A stretch of 64,000 nt of DNA from Amyelois transitella (Eukaryota; Arthropoda; Insecta; Lepidoptera; Pyralidae). The translations under genes and the position numbers were made by a program. Numbering within the stretch: position 1 is the stretch's first letter; each line of letters begins with the position of its first letter. Below are positions 22,441-35,200 of the stretch, piece by piece. The stretch covers positions 9,663,501 to 9,727,500 of the forward strand of contig NC_083505.1 of NCBI RefSeq assembly GCF_032362555.1, in the 5' to 3' direction. The notes beneath the pieces were generated by a model. It was not told the DNA's origin. It did no database searches and worked only from the letters and a program-made list of their open reading frames with translations.

Positions 22441-24081
22441 ATGGCATCTGTTTTAATTCCTGAAATACCGGAACCAGGATTCTCTTTTGAGAATTGTCAA
22501 CGGTAAGTACCTACCTACTTCAAATAGTTTTGGGTCAATTCAACATGATTTGTAAGTTTTGTATTTTTTTTTATAACATGCTTTAATTTCCTTCCAGCAA
22601 TGCCTTCTTAGCTCAAAAAGGGTTTCCAGCCCCGAAAGCCACAAAAACCGGCACGACCATTGTGGGTATTATTTATGCGGATGGGGTTATCCTGGGTGCT
22701 GATACTAGAGCGACAGAAAACACAGTTGTTTCAGATAAAAATTGCCAAAAAATCCATTATTTGGCTGGTAACATGTACTGCTGTGGTGCTGGAACAGCAG
22801 CCGACACTGAGATGACGACTCAAACTGTGTCGTCACAACTGGAACTGCAGCGGCTTCACACTGGGCGCACGGTTCCCGTGCAGACGGCCGCCACCTTGCT
22901 AAAACGAATGCTATTCCGCTACCAGGGCCATATTGGCGCCGCCCTCGTGCTTGGAGGGGTAGACCGTACTGGACCTCACATCTACTGTATTTATCCTCAT
23001 GGTTCAGTGGATAAGTTGCCATATGCGACTATGGGTAAGAGTCTTTAGTTTTCTTGTTTAATGATTGGCTGCTTTATCAAATCCTATAACGTCCCAGATA
23101 AGAGTCTTGAAAGATAATGTAAAAAAAATAAGGACAATCTTTATTAGGACTAGATTTACAACTTTTAAGAAAGTGTGGGATTAGCTATGGACTTGTAGTC
23201 ACCTGAGGATAACAAGGTACTTGCTGAGCACTGAAGATGACCAAAGGCGACGGTCTAGGGAGTGCTTACAAAGGTTCCTTGGGCAGTGAAGAGGGGAAAG
23301 TTTAGGCTATCTTGATTGATCCCCATATTAATTAGGATATTATAAATTAGGTACTGTTCTGACTTAGTATGTTTTGAGCAACTTTCTATGGCAGACAAAG
23401 ACATGAATGATTGTCTGATCTTTCATCTTATCTAACTTCTAGGATCTGGTTCTTTGGCTGCTATGGCTGTGTTTGAGTCTGGCTGGAAACCTAATATGAC
23501 TGAAGAGGAGGGCAAGAAACTAGTTCGCGATGCAATTGCTGCAGGTATCTTCAACGACTTGGGGTCTGGCTCCAATGTGGATTTGTGTGTAATTCGTAGC
23601 AGTGGCCCAGCACAGTACCTCCGCACATATGAAGAAGCCAATGTCAAGGTATATAAGTATTTAGCAATAACTGATCACATGATAATTTATTTCTCAATTA
23701 TGCAATAGGGAAATACACCAGATTTTGAAATTGTGTAGCATTTTTTGAGCTTTGAGACTGTCATCAATTTTTAGGGCCAGTAAATCTATTTTAAATTGAG
23801 AATTAAGTTGCCCACTGGGGTGAAGAATACATAGTAGAATAAAGGCTCAACCTCGTGCTTAAACAATTCTATTACTTTAGGTTCTATTGGCTTCATAAAT
23901 TTGCATCTTCATGTTTATATTGTTATTTTTGTAGGGCAAGAAACAAGGATCCTACAGGTATGCCCCTGGGACTACTGCCGTTCTAAAACAGCGAGTAATT
24001 CCACTTGAAGTAGAATCAGTAGCTGTGCATGCAGTGTCCAGGGCACAGCCAATGGAAGTGGAACCCTCATCCAGCCGTTGA
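22441..24081 (+). CDS. PSMB7: Proteasome subunit beta type-7 (beta2, trypsin-like)
   Basis: This is the beta2 catalytic subunit of the 20S proteasome, cleaving after basic residues. Exons: 22441-22502, 22598-23034, 23443-23648, 23935-24081; 852 nt, 283 aa. A 39-residue propeptide ends in KTG, exposing the nucleophile Thr (residue 40, [11 protein letters not shown]). Counting from that Thr, Asp17 and Lys33 are present in ADTRATEN and NCQKIHYL. Other family signatures are [37 protein letters not shown] and [13 protein letters not shown]. The C-terminal extension that wraps the neighbouring subunit is present (GTTAVLKQ to the end). A poly(A) signal, AATAAA, is at 24106-24111. Confidence 0.98.
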
Positions 24082-24105
24082 TCTTAATTTTGTGTAAATT
24101 TCCGA

Positions 24106-24140
24106 AATAAAACTATCATTTTGTAATATAGTCTTTTATT
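24106..24140. terminator. Opposed poly(A) signals of PSMB7 (+) and POMT1 (-)
   Basis: AATAAA on the plus strand at 24106-24111 and AATAAA on the minus strand (TTTATT at 24135-24140). Their predicted cleavage zones overlap. The interval up to the POMT1 stop at 24477 would be POMT1 3' UTR and shows nothing else. Confidence 0.5.
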
Positions 24141-24476
24141 TATATAAAAAATATATTTCGTTTAAATTGGATGGATAAATTGGACGGATTCATAGTACTT
24201 ATAAACCATTTTAACATACATAACACCATTCATACTGTACTTTTATAACTAGGTATTATTACTACAAAAAATCAGTTCCATTTATTTGAGATTCAAATGA
24301 GTATTCAAGGTGATGTGCTGTGGTGTGACAGGTATCTATCGTTTTAGTTCTTCCTTAGAGATACATTATCTAACACTAAGAACAGTTACAAATACTTTAA
24401 TACTTGCTTTAATTTACGACGAGAAAATACAATGGCAGCATTGAAAGAAGATTAAACTGAATTTAAAATAAACTCA

Positions 24477-27400
24477 TCATTTTTTATGAAGTATAAAATC
24501 CCAAGTGTCCTTCCATCTTAGATTCACGAGGTCACTTTCAGTCATATCAACATTTCCATAGTTTAGAACACTGAACTTCTTAAATGTAAGTACAACATAC
24601 GCCAGCCAGACAACTATACATAAAATAAATACGGGTATTAATCTGTGCGTATTCTCACGCAAATTAATAATGTAAAAAATATGATCTATAACAAAAGCTA
24701 AGAGAAGTATTTTAAAGATATAAGCAGGTAGATAATGGTGTAAGAAAAGAGTGCGGTCCATGAAGAAGTATGGAAGGTAATGCAGCCAGTATCCTAGGAA
24801 CAGGACATAAGCTGCATCGTAAAATTTTTGTGAAGCGCTGAGCGGCAAGTCCTCACACGCGCGACGACGGCGGATGGCGTACACGGCGAGAAAACCTCCG
24901 AACACGATGACAGAGAACGTGCCAGCGTACCACGTCACCAAGTTGCCGATGAGATGAATTTGGGCCTGAAAAAATACGTTATGTGCAAAACATTAATGAG
25001 CACTAACTGTCGAAGGCACGAACTGAGTGACTTAAAAAACAGGTTCTTTATTAATTTTCTTGATTGCAAGACGAATTATACCTACTCTACAATCTACATA
25101 TTGCTCGAATATAAAATGATATATTCTGTAAGAGATTCAATATTGATCATAGGTAATGTACCCACATATATATGTATTCAGGTATCGACAAAAAATGCTG
25201 GTTATTTCTGTTTTAAATATTTGTATCCAATTTGTTCAAACCTACGACGCTTAAGTATTAAGCAGCAATTAAAATACAGTACTAACATTAGAGTTAGGCG
25301 AGAGCCAGTAGGCTATGGAGCGCACCAAGAGCGGCCACTCGGCGGGCTCGCTGGCGAACATGTGTCCGTGCGGCGCGTCGGGCGCGTGCGCCACCATCTT
25401 GTGTTGCAGCTCTAGAAACTTCTCCCAGAACGAGAGCTGCGTCGCGGCCGTCGGGATCATCTCCGCAGAGACTAGCTCGCGTTCGCGCTCCTTCCTATCT
25501 TCAGCTGAAATATTAAGGGAACTATGTTTAAAATCCCAAATAGTAAGGGAGTGAGCTATGGTATCAACATTTCAAAACTATCTAAAGTGTTTGTTTTACC
25601 GTTCAACTCTCGATTTTTTTTTATTTTTATATATAGTATTTTTATATTTATACAATAAATACCTTTTGTGTATCGGTGCTCCTCAACATTCCAGACAGTA
25701 TCTTGGTGTGTCAGCACTTTATCGGCCACGACCTCGTGCTGATGGAAGCCCCACGGCGGGAGCTGGCGGCCGCTGTAGCGCAGGGCGGAGCCCGAGTCCA
25801 CGTGCACGAGCCGCACGAGCGAGCGGATGCTGTCCCACGTGGCGTCCTCGCTGTCGCGGTTCACGATGTCCACGCGCCAAAGGATCTGAGCCGGCATCGA
25901 TACGTTGTAGTCGATGTAGCAAGACACTTCCTGCGAAATAACAAGTTGAATTTAACGATGTGTAACGTCTAACGGCTGGATACAATAAGTATAATGGTGG
26001 AATACAAACATAAGAGGACATAATACACTCATATGTATTTGACGACTTTTGGTATACACAAAAAGCAACAATTATATAATAGCGATACGATGTCAACTTC
26101 CAGAGATATACAGGGGTTATTTTTTTCTGCAATCAGCAACATAGGACTATTAGAATAAATGGTCTACCTGCGACTTTGGCGAAACGGGCGCAGCTACATC
26201 ATAATTGAGAGTTCTGCTGGTGATAACAGTATCACAAGTATATAATAACTATTCAAGTGTATAATAATAACAGTATAGTAACTAGCTTTATGGCCATGTT
26301 AAATGGCATAACATCTACCCCGCAAGAGAGATAGACGTGATTACATGTATGTATCTATATGTCTATTAGTAAGCCAAACAGCTGTTCGTGGCCTATCATT
26401 ATCTTGAAGACTGTTGGCTCTGTCTACCCCGCAAGGGATATAGACGTGATTGTATGTATGTATATGTATAAAGGATATATATGTTACCTGCGACTGTGGC
26501 GACACGGGCGCGGCTACGTCATGAGAATTGAGCGCTCTGCTAGTGATGCCGTGAAGTAATTGCACTACGTCGCCATGCCGGATGGCGTCGGGCGGCCGCG
26601 CCACTGCCAGCGACGCTTGCTCGGGCCTCTTGACGATCCACCAGTTGTTGACGTCCTTGAAGCTGTAGCACGTCACTTGTTGCTGGTGGGAGGAGCCGCG
26701 CCCGTCTGTGTACCGCACGGGGTACACGTGCGCGTGGGAATGTAGCCAGCAGGTGCGCCCGTGTGTGTGTCTGGAAATCAATTTTGATGCTTTATTATTT
26801 TTTATAAAAAGGGTCTTCTTCTTCTCCTGGTTCCTGTCTTCTCTTTGGTGGAGGGTTCTGCCACTGTTTTTTCTTATTAATACGATTGGAGTACTTTTCA
26901 AAAGATAGTACATTTTCTTTTAATAAATAGGAAAACTCTCATTACTAAAAATGATCTTAACTAACCTCAAGGTAATTTGTGAGCCATGTGCTACATGTAA
27001 CGGTTGTCCTCGTGTTATACTGGCCAGTCCGCCTTGCAAGGAAGCCTGGAAGGCGCTCGTCATCACGCTATCATGAGGACCAGCCTTTGGCAGCATGGCC
27101 AAGTGAGCGTAGAACACGGACACATACACTCCTAGAGGTATCACAGTCAAAATTATCAGCCGCCAGAGTGCAGATAACACTAATAATAGAGTAGATTCAG
27201 CATTTCCTATTTGTTTCCATATCTGACGCCCGACAAGAAAAAGTGCCAAGTAATATGTGTACAGTCCAGAATATTTTACCCTGCAATTAAAATTGTTTAA
27301 TTTATTATAATAAAAAAAACAGTTTATCATGTGTAGTGTCTTGACAAATATTAAATAGCAATTATTTATATGTATACAGCACAGTATTTCAAAAAATAGA

Positions 27401-29882
27401 CCCACTTATTCATATGTAAATACATAAATAAATTTAACATAATAATGAGAACATACGAGAAACAACAGCCGAGAAACACAGCACCAATGCAAAGCCACAT
27501 CACACTAGAAGCGCCAGTCCTGCGAGTGCTCTTGATAGTGCACAGAATTCCACACAAGCCAAACAATATTTGGATGCTTTCTAGTAGCATAAATCTAGAT
27601 TGTGCTAGAAAACAATTCTCTGAAAAATTTTAATTAATAAATTACTTTAATTATTCACAATTTATTAGTATTCAATGCATGGTTAAAATCTAACTACCAG
27701 CTTGCAGCCAAACCTAGCACAATGACAAAAATAGGATATTGTTATTACAGAAAAATCAAATTTACTTTGTTTCTTATAATATATGAATGTGGACGAAGCG
27801 AAAGAAGTATGAAGAGATCGTGGCAAGTGGAAAGAGGTAGTCTCTGCCTACCCCTCCGGGAAAGAGGCGTGATTTTATGTATGTATGTATGTATGTATGT
27901 TCTTATAATAAAACTAGCTTTTACTCCCAGCTTCACCCGCGTGAATTAAGCGCCATTTACAAGATAATACAGTGAATGGTTCCCTATGTCCTTCTCCAGG
28001 CTCTTAATTATACACCATTTTTTTTATTAAGACAAAAAGATAAATTCAGTAGACGGACCCCGTAGAAGATAACATATAAACTTACTTTCGCATCAATATC
28101 ACTACATAGTATAAAACAAAGTCGCTATTTTAGTCTGTTTGTCTGTATGCTTAAATCTTTAAAATTACACAACAGATTTTGATGCGGTTTTTTTTTAACA
28201 GGTAGAGTGATTCAAGAGGAAGGTTTTTATGTATAATAACAAAATTTTGCGACCGTGCGAAGCCAGGGCGGGTCGCTAGTTTATATTATAAGTTGGGAAT
28301 TTACAATGACTCACCAAATAAAACTAATAATGCTGCTAAAATGGCTGTCCATTGATAGAAAGACATCTCCAGCATGACTTGGTATGTGACTGCTATCAGC
28401 AAACTACCAGCCACGGCGGGAACCAATCTTAGGGCTTTGATAGGCACATTGTCTGTGTAAGAAGACCCAATGCGATCAAATGTGAAGTTCCCGTCGTAGC
28501 CGGCGGCACGGCCTGCTAAATATAGCAGCTGCTTGCCAAGTGGTGGATGGGCATCAAAGAAAAACACTCCTTTTGTATATAATGAAACGTAACGGCCATA
28601 ATGCAACTCGTCAAATCTGTAAGCACACATATCTTATTATCTATAATAAATATAAATAACTTTTATTTTGCTATACATACAACATTAAAATCTTGATAAA
28701 GAAAGTTTTAAAGTGAATTTAACATAACTGAATCATGTTTACTTACACAATATACCTAGGCTCATCCAGATTGTAAAGCCGTGTGCCCAATGCTAATCCC
28801 AATAGAAGGATAAATACTAAATCTATCTCTAAGTGTAGGTGCAGATCAATTTGTTTAAGTGCTTCTTTTGGTGTTTCCACCAACCCTGTGGCCTCAGCCT
28901 TGTCTTCTGCTGGGGCACCATCACCCTGAATTAAAAAAAAATCCACCAATTAAAACTTTCAGCTAGGTACACCATTATATTTTTAAGTAGGATAAAGATT
29001 TATTTTTTCTCAGGTTTTGAATTACCGCCATTTCAAATTACCTAAAAATCTGTTGTGTAGTTTAGACTAGAAATGGAATACTAGGGTATACCATGGATGG
29101 CAAACTAAACAATATACACAAATTAAACTAGTCCCAAACTGGGTTTGCTACTTTTTTGTCGAATACTAATTCAGTAGTTTCTTAAAATTGGCTGACTGAC
29201 TTAACGTTTGGCACAATGAATTAATTTAAAATTTATACAGAACTGAAACCAACATAGCTAAGAACTTGATATTTTGACATGAGCATGATTTTACCACTTC
29301 TATACACAAAAAAAAAGATTAATTCAATTAAATTTTTGAATTTTATTCTGTTTATATATATGTGTATTTAATTGTTTTAACATTTTTATTTATGGAATAG
29401 ACAAATTGAAAGTGATATAATTTTTCACTCTTTTTGTAACATACATTTAATTTTTTGTCCACACTAATATTATAGAGAAAAGATAAAGTATTGTTTGTTA
29501 CGAATAAACTGAAATACTTCTGAATTGATTTTCACGAAATTTCACATAGGTATAGAATAGACATTCAGAGGTAATTTACCAAGCTATAAACTGTATTTTA
29601 ACATTATTTATGGCAACTTAAGCAACTGTATTTACCGCTTATTTACAGTCAGTCATATTTTGCAGGTGTACGACCCACTTTACAAGAAATGATGTATGAA
29701 GCAGGGACACAAAATAATATTATCATATATTTATTTATTTTTATAAAAAAATTACTACTCACTGTCTCTCGCACTTCCTTTAACAAAGTTTCTTTTTCAT
29801 CGAAAACATCTTCAATTGTTTTATTGACCTCAATAGACTTCTTTTTATCCTTTCGTTTTCTTATAGTATTTTCTAAATCCAT
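24477..29882 (-). CDS. POMT1: Protein O-mannosyltransferase 1 (rotated abdomen orthologue)
   Basis: POMT1 with POMT2 transfers mannose from dolichol-P-mannose to Ser/Thr of ER proteins such as dystroglycan. Exons: 29882-29763, 28925-28747, 28616-28315, 27619-27457, 27280-26966, 26770-26488, 25930-25663, 25504-25287, 24965-24477; 2337 nt, 778 aa. A lysine-rich cytosolic N-terminus precedes multiple membrane spans. The first luminal loop has FDELHYGRY (the acidic catalytic region). POMT1 rather than POMT2 is shown by [65 protein letters not shown] and [10 protein letters not shown]; these cover the three MIR motifs. The C-terminal membrane bundle includes [19 protein letters not shown] and ends [13 protein letters not shown]. 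The intron after exon 6 carries a copy of that exon's 3' end. Confidence 0.96.
26160..26225 (-). repeat. Copy of the 3' end of POMT1 exon 26488-26770, donor included
   Basis: Read on the minus strand it encodes [19 protein letters not shown] then a GTAGAC donor; the true exon ends [20 protein letters not shown] then GTAACA. One codon is deleted in frame. Most changes fall at third codon positions. The 5' two-thirds of the exon is not copied and there is no strong acceptor. Confidence 0.8.
26283..26462 (+). mobile_element. Two 3' fragments of the SINE-like retroposon in tandem
   Basis: Two successive tails, each with CTACCCCGCAAG, ATAGACGTGATT and a (TATG)n end, at about 26283-26350 and 26352-26462. 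The second also keeps AAGCCAAACAGCTG. They lie between the POMT1 exon 6 copy and exon 6 itself. Confidence 0.65.
27782..27899 (+). mobile_element. 5'-truncated RTE-type LINE tail with target-site duplication
   Basis: 118 bp ending in (TATG)n, flanked by identical TTCTTATAATA at 27771-27781 and 27900-27910. The body (GAAGCGAAAGAAGTATG, then CAAGTGGAAAGAGGTAGT and CTACCCCTCCGGGAAAGAGG) matches the 3' end of the longer relic at 46320-47190. It lies in a POMT1 intron. Confidence 0.85.
27912..28280. mobile_element. Opposed Helitron-like ends in a POMT1 intron
   Basis: The left end (CTAGCTTTTACTCCCAGC) is the complement of a typical 3' terminus. The right end (AAGCCAGGGCGGGTCGCTAGT) is the direct form. 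The two appear to be abutting fragments in opposite orientation. Confidence 0.45.
28926..29762. other. POMT1 intron 1
   Basis: 837-bp intron. Around 29460-29590 it holds another 'cactaatattatagag / gaattgattttcacg' Helitron-like fragment. Nothing else was recognised. Confidence 0.5.
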
Positions 29883-31248
29883 ATTAAGAAATTATAAAGA
29901 GCTCAGCTTTAATTTGTATGAAATAAAAATACTTATTCATTAGTAGAAATAAATAGATAAATTTCTGATCTGACGAAAGGATAAAACAACTTTTATCAAC
30001 GCAGATGAAATGAAATCATTAAAATGAACTTTGATTGACTGACGTAAACAAACTTTTGATTTTGAAGACATTGACAACGTGCAGTCTTTTCTTTTTCTTT
30101 TTTATATTATGGCTTCCACCGGACTTTCGGTGATTCTGCCAATGTCATGGTTTGAATAGACACGAAGTTACAAAATTGGACGGTATACAATCTGAAAGGA
30201 GATGGTTAACAAATGTACAGACACAAATAGACAAACACAACAAGTAAGTATTGTTAGTAAAAGAGAAGACAATTTAATGATTATAATGTGTAGTGAGTGT
30301 GTAAGGTATAAAAGTTATGCAAAACAAGGCACATAATAAGAGATTTCGAAAGAAGAAGAAAAAAAAGTACAGTTTATTTTTATTGCATTCATGATTTTAA
30401 AATTGGACTTTAATCATTTTAATGCTAATGAAATAACCACGGAATTTATGTACAATGTGGAAGGGGCGCCTCAATTTATGTAAGTGTCACGACGTCTCTC
30501 ACAGACCTACTATTGATCATTACCACAAAAAATGGTCCGAAATGAAGGAGATTGTAGGTATGTCTGTATTTTTAGAAACAAGCGAATGGATCTTTATGAA
30601 ATAGGTACAGTGAGTCTTTTTTTTTATATCGGTACATTAACGTATACATGAGGATTATTTTGTTTTATTTTGCCTTCATTTGTAAACCCAGCAAATACTG
30701 ATTAGAAAATATAGCAGACCATCTAATGAGCTTACAAACATCAATCAGGTAAGTCATTGTAGGAAGTAATCCAAATTCAAATTCACGAAATCCAAATTCA
30801 AATTCAAGTATAGTTATAAAAGTTATTTAATTTCTACAGAAGAAAGATGGAGAAAAGAGGAGAGAAATAATCAGTCAAATTATATTACGAACATAAAAAT
30901 TGGGAAGCTTTTACAATAAAAATTATTTGTGACATAACTCACTAACAAAACCATGGCAACCGTTGCTACGGCGTCTAGCAAGAAGGTTGCCTACAGTCAT
31001 ATTCAGTTATCGTGCAGTATCTTCAAATAAAAGTAAATAGGTACCGATTTATTGATTATAAGAAACAAGGCCTAATTAGTTTATGAGTTTTTAAGTGAAT
31101 GTAAGACACACTCTACATAATAAGATACCTATGTTCAGTAAAAACTCGTGAGACTTAAGTTTGGCACTATGTAATTTGTATTCAGCAAGGTGAAAACAAG
31201 TAATAAGTCGACTGAATTCACATTGACAGTTGTTGACAGTCTGACTTA
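29883..31248. other. POMT1 / WRNIP1 divergent spacer, proximal part
   Basis: AT-rich, with no coding exon recognised. A stretch at about 30100-30242 ends ACAACAA|GTAAGTATTG and might be a 5' non-coding exon of WRNIP1, but only the donor supports this. Confidence 0.4.
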
Positions 31249-31254
31249 TTGGAC

Positions 31255-32119
31255 TTAGGGTTGCCAACTATTTTTACAAAAAAAAAACGTATAAAATTGT
31301 TTGAACGGAAAAGAAATAAAGTACATACATACATACATAAAATCACGCCTCTTTCCCGGAGGGGTAGGCAGAGACTACCTCTTTCCACTTGCCAAGAAAT
31401 AAAGTATTTGGAAGATAAAAAAGTATTTTTAAAATTTTATGGTTTTATTGCCTCAAAAACGTATTTTTGTGTGCTTTTAGCACATGCTAACAATTTCTTG
31501 CAACCTTTAAATGTTTCGAAGGTTGTTTGACAATCAAAATTTAAATTTAAATAAATAAATAATTCGTTTTTTATTAAATTTAATGACGCCCTATTTCTCT
31601 CTTCTCGCCACTTCAGATTAATTACAGAAAAAAACTCTGTCGATGAAAGCTGAAGTGGCGGGAACGGACAGGAAATAAGAAATATTTTTTTTTACATTTG
31701 GTAAGTTATCAGATGAATTTTTAAGTATATATTGCCATTTTTCAACTGTACTTTTCTCTGAAAATTCTTAACCATTATTAGTAAATCTTTGGATCTCTTT
31801 AAGTCTTATTGACTCGGAATATAAATCGTCCATCTTAATATTTAATCTGTCTTGCAATTTGGCCTTTCAAAATGTTCAAATTTAACCTCATTTCGTTCAG
31901 AAATTATGAATAGTTTCCATCATCTGGTTTAACTTATATGTACAGTTAAATAGTTATACTTATAAATACTTACCCATAATGAGTGTTTTGTTTTACGCAC
32001 CACAGTAAAAGTTGGAAATAATGTATTTTCGCATACTTTATTTGTATGCAAAAGTATAAAGTATTATTACCAAAAATAAAGTAGGATACGTTATTATAAA
32101 GTATGGTTGGCAACCCTAA
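31255..32119. mobile_element. DNA transposon-like element with 14-bp inverted repeats
   Basis: 865 bp bounded by TTAGGGTTGCCAAC and its exact complement, flanked by direct repeats TTGGAC (31249-31254 and 32120-32125). No transposase is encoded. It contains a nested LINE tail at 31324-31393 and an inverted CGCCACTTCAG / CTGAAGTGGCG pair at about 31607-31660. Superfamily unassigned. Confidence 0.75.
31324..31393 (-). mobile_element. 70-bp RTE-type LINE tail nested in the 31255-32119 element
   Basis: Reverse-oriented copy of the tail seen at 27782-27899, starting with (CATA)n. It is flanked by identical 13-bp repeats AAGAAATAAAGTA (31311-31323 and 31394-31406), so the insertion limits are exact. 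Confidence 0.88.
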
Positions 32120-32290
32120 TTGGACCGTAGGTACAAACGATTTGAAATCAATCAAAACCCAAAAGTTGGGTAGTAGTAGATAATACAAAAGGCAAATTAA
32201 TGCAATGTGATTTGTTTTGCTTTCCTTTTCAAACTTTGTTTTTGACCGTACATTAACTTTGACCATATATTGCAAGTGGCTATCTTAATT

Positions 32291-35200
32291 ATGGAAAAGC
32301 ATTCTGATATTGAAAAAAGAGAGACTGTTGTTATTTGCCCAATTTGTAATAAACACTTTCAACAGAATATTATTGAGGAACATGTCAATAAATGTTTATT
32401 TCTTAACACAGAAGATATAAACAATACACCCAGTTCTAAAAGAAATGGATCACACTTGAAAAATTTGACACCAAAGGACAAAAAAATTAAATTAGAATCA
32501 ACTCCCAGTCCAACTTTTCCCAATAATAATCAGGTACGAAAAGTTACACAAACATTTTATATAATATTTAACAACCTAGGTGTTGGTTAGAAATGAATGT
32601 TATGAGCAATGGGGCTCACTATGAATTGATACAATATAAATAAATGGCTATTTTCGGCAATTAACAATAATACAATACAATAATTTTAGAATATATTATA
32701 ATGTTATTAACAAAAATACAATTATTTTATACAATTTTGACAATTTATTTATTTTTAGGTGCCACAATTGAATAAATTCAGAGATTCCAAAACTTCTAAA
32801 GATAAACATCTTCCTTTAGCTGAACAATTGAGGCCCCTATGTTTGGATGACATTGTTGGCCAACATGATGCATTTGGTTCTGGCTCCATGCTAAGGTCTA
32901 TGCTAGAGCAAAAAAAAGTGCCAAACATGATATTGTGGGGTCCACCGGGATGTGGAAAGGTAAGTTAAACACACCACATGTATGGAAACCCTTCTATGGT
33001 TCCGAGTACTGGAAGGGTTTCGAGAGTGAAAAGTCGGAAACACTTCTGTGGAGGGTGCAATCCGGAACATGCAGAAATGAGAGAGAGAATATATTTACAG
33101 ACATAAAGGCAAGCTGGATACTATAAGAATACTACAAAAGTAATAATCTCATTTTATTTTACAGACATCTTTGGCTAATGTTGTGGCAAATATATGTAAA
33201 GAACAAAACAACATGAGATTTGTGAAACTGTCTGCTACAATGGCTGGCATAAATGATGTGAAAGAAATAGTAAAGGTGGCTAAAAATGAATGTCAATTCA
33301 AAAGGCAAACAGTGTTGTTCATGGATGAGATTCACAGGTATGATCCATCTCTGATAATTTCCTATACATACACCACATCTTTATCTATCTAGCCAAGAGA
33401 AGAAGTGAACCCACATTTAGCTGAATAGTTTATGATAGAATTGTGATTCAGATAGAGTTGCTAGCCCATAACCTAGAAGAAAAATCTCAAGTCTAGAAGC
33501 CTTTTTTGCCTTGATTGACTTATATGATCAGGGTGAGAAGTGATATTTTTCTTTCCATCCAGATCATATAAGTTTGTCAAACATTGTTTTTTCACTAGCA
33601 GACCAGCATTTTTTATAAATATTTATGCAACAAAGGTAACCTACATTCAACCCAGTAAACAAATAAGGGAAAGCTCCATATATATTTTTCCCTTAAAAAA
33701 ATTCAGATTCATTTAGGGAGTCTTCAGAAACCTTTAGTGTAAGCAACATCTTCTATTACTTTAATTTTATACTTACTTACATATATCTTTACTATGAGTT
33801 TGTTTCAGAAATGGCCAGGTCAATACATTCAATAATTTTGTTTTCCAGGTTCAACAAGCTTCAACAAGATACATTTCTGCCACATGTTGAGAACGGAACT
33901 ATAACCTTGATAGGTGCCACTACTGAGAATCCTTCATTCAGCCTAAATAATGCCTTGCTCAGTCGCTGCAGAGTGGTTGTTATGCAGAAGCTTAGTGTAG
34001 AAGATGTATTGGTTATCTTAAAACGTGCAATAAATTCCCATGGACAAGTTCAAGTAGTTTCTGACAGCAAAGAATTAAATGATACTGGCACACCTAGGTA
34101 CGTCTGGCTCTTTGATTTAAGTATATTCAAAAGTCTGGCTTTAAAAAAAATACTACTTGCAATTAATACAGTAATAATACATATGCATAAAATATTGACG
34201 AAATAGTTGGGTATCCTAGTTGCTGCCACAAAACTAATAATAGCTATGGAATATGATTGAAGGCTTTATAGTATTATTAAAAACTATAACACTGCCGTGT
34301 GGTTCCCGGCACCAATAAAAAGAAAGAATAGCACCACTCCCTCTCATTCCCATGGATATCGTAAAAGGCGACTAAGGGAAAGGCTTTTAAACTTGAGATT
34401 CTTCTTTTAGGCGATGGGCTAGCAACCTGTCACTAATTGAATCTCAATTCATTCTTTTCTTTATCGTTTTCAACAGTCGGCTGTTTGGCTTATTGGTAAG
34501 CCAAACAGCTGACTGTTGGCTTTGTCTACCCCGCATGCGATATAGACGTGCGTGAATGACGTATGTATGTATAAAACCTATACGTCGGCATCACTACACC
34601 TCGTTTAAAACTAAAATACGCTTATTAAAATTCATACTTGTTTTAGATTCATAGTAGAAAAAGAATCACTAAAATGGTTGGCAGAGGTGAGCGACGGCGA
34701 CGCCCGCATTGCTTTGGGTGCTCTTGAATTAGCTCTGACGGCCAGGGATCCGGGAGATGAATTGCATGTCACTGGCCCAGTCATACTGACACTTGACGAT
34801 ATCAAGAATGGAATTAAGGTAGGTACTTAATTTTTTGCCATCTAAACGCCTTTAAGTCGTACTACTTTTAATTATGTCTACCCCGTAAGGGATAGACGTG
34901 ATATGTGTGTATAATAAGGTCTTAAAAAGGTCAAGATCTTTGTACTTTGTGAAATTTCTTTCTCCATTCGAAAAATTCTTAAAAATTCAGTGGGATATGT
35001 ATTTCATCGCTTGTGACGAAACCAAATAAACTTCCAAAATCAAAATTAGTTATATAAGAGGTAAGGAGTTCAGTTCAGAAGAAATTGAAGAATCGGAAAC
35101 CTGTCGGTGCCGACGGGCCGATCGAGGCCTAGTAGGCGATGGGTCCTCGTGGTGTGGCAATATTAACTAGTTTATTTAACCGCATACTCTACCCTGGTAT

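Noticed and set aside
25558-25972. Plus-strand frames opposite POMT1 exon 25663-25930
   Set aside because: Antisense shadows; the minus strand has clear POMT1 similarity and splice sites.
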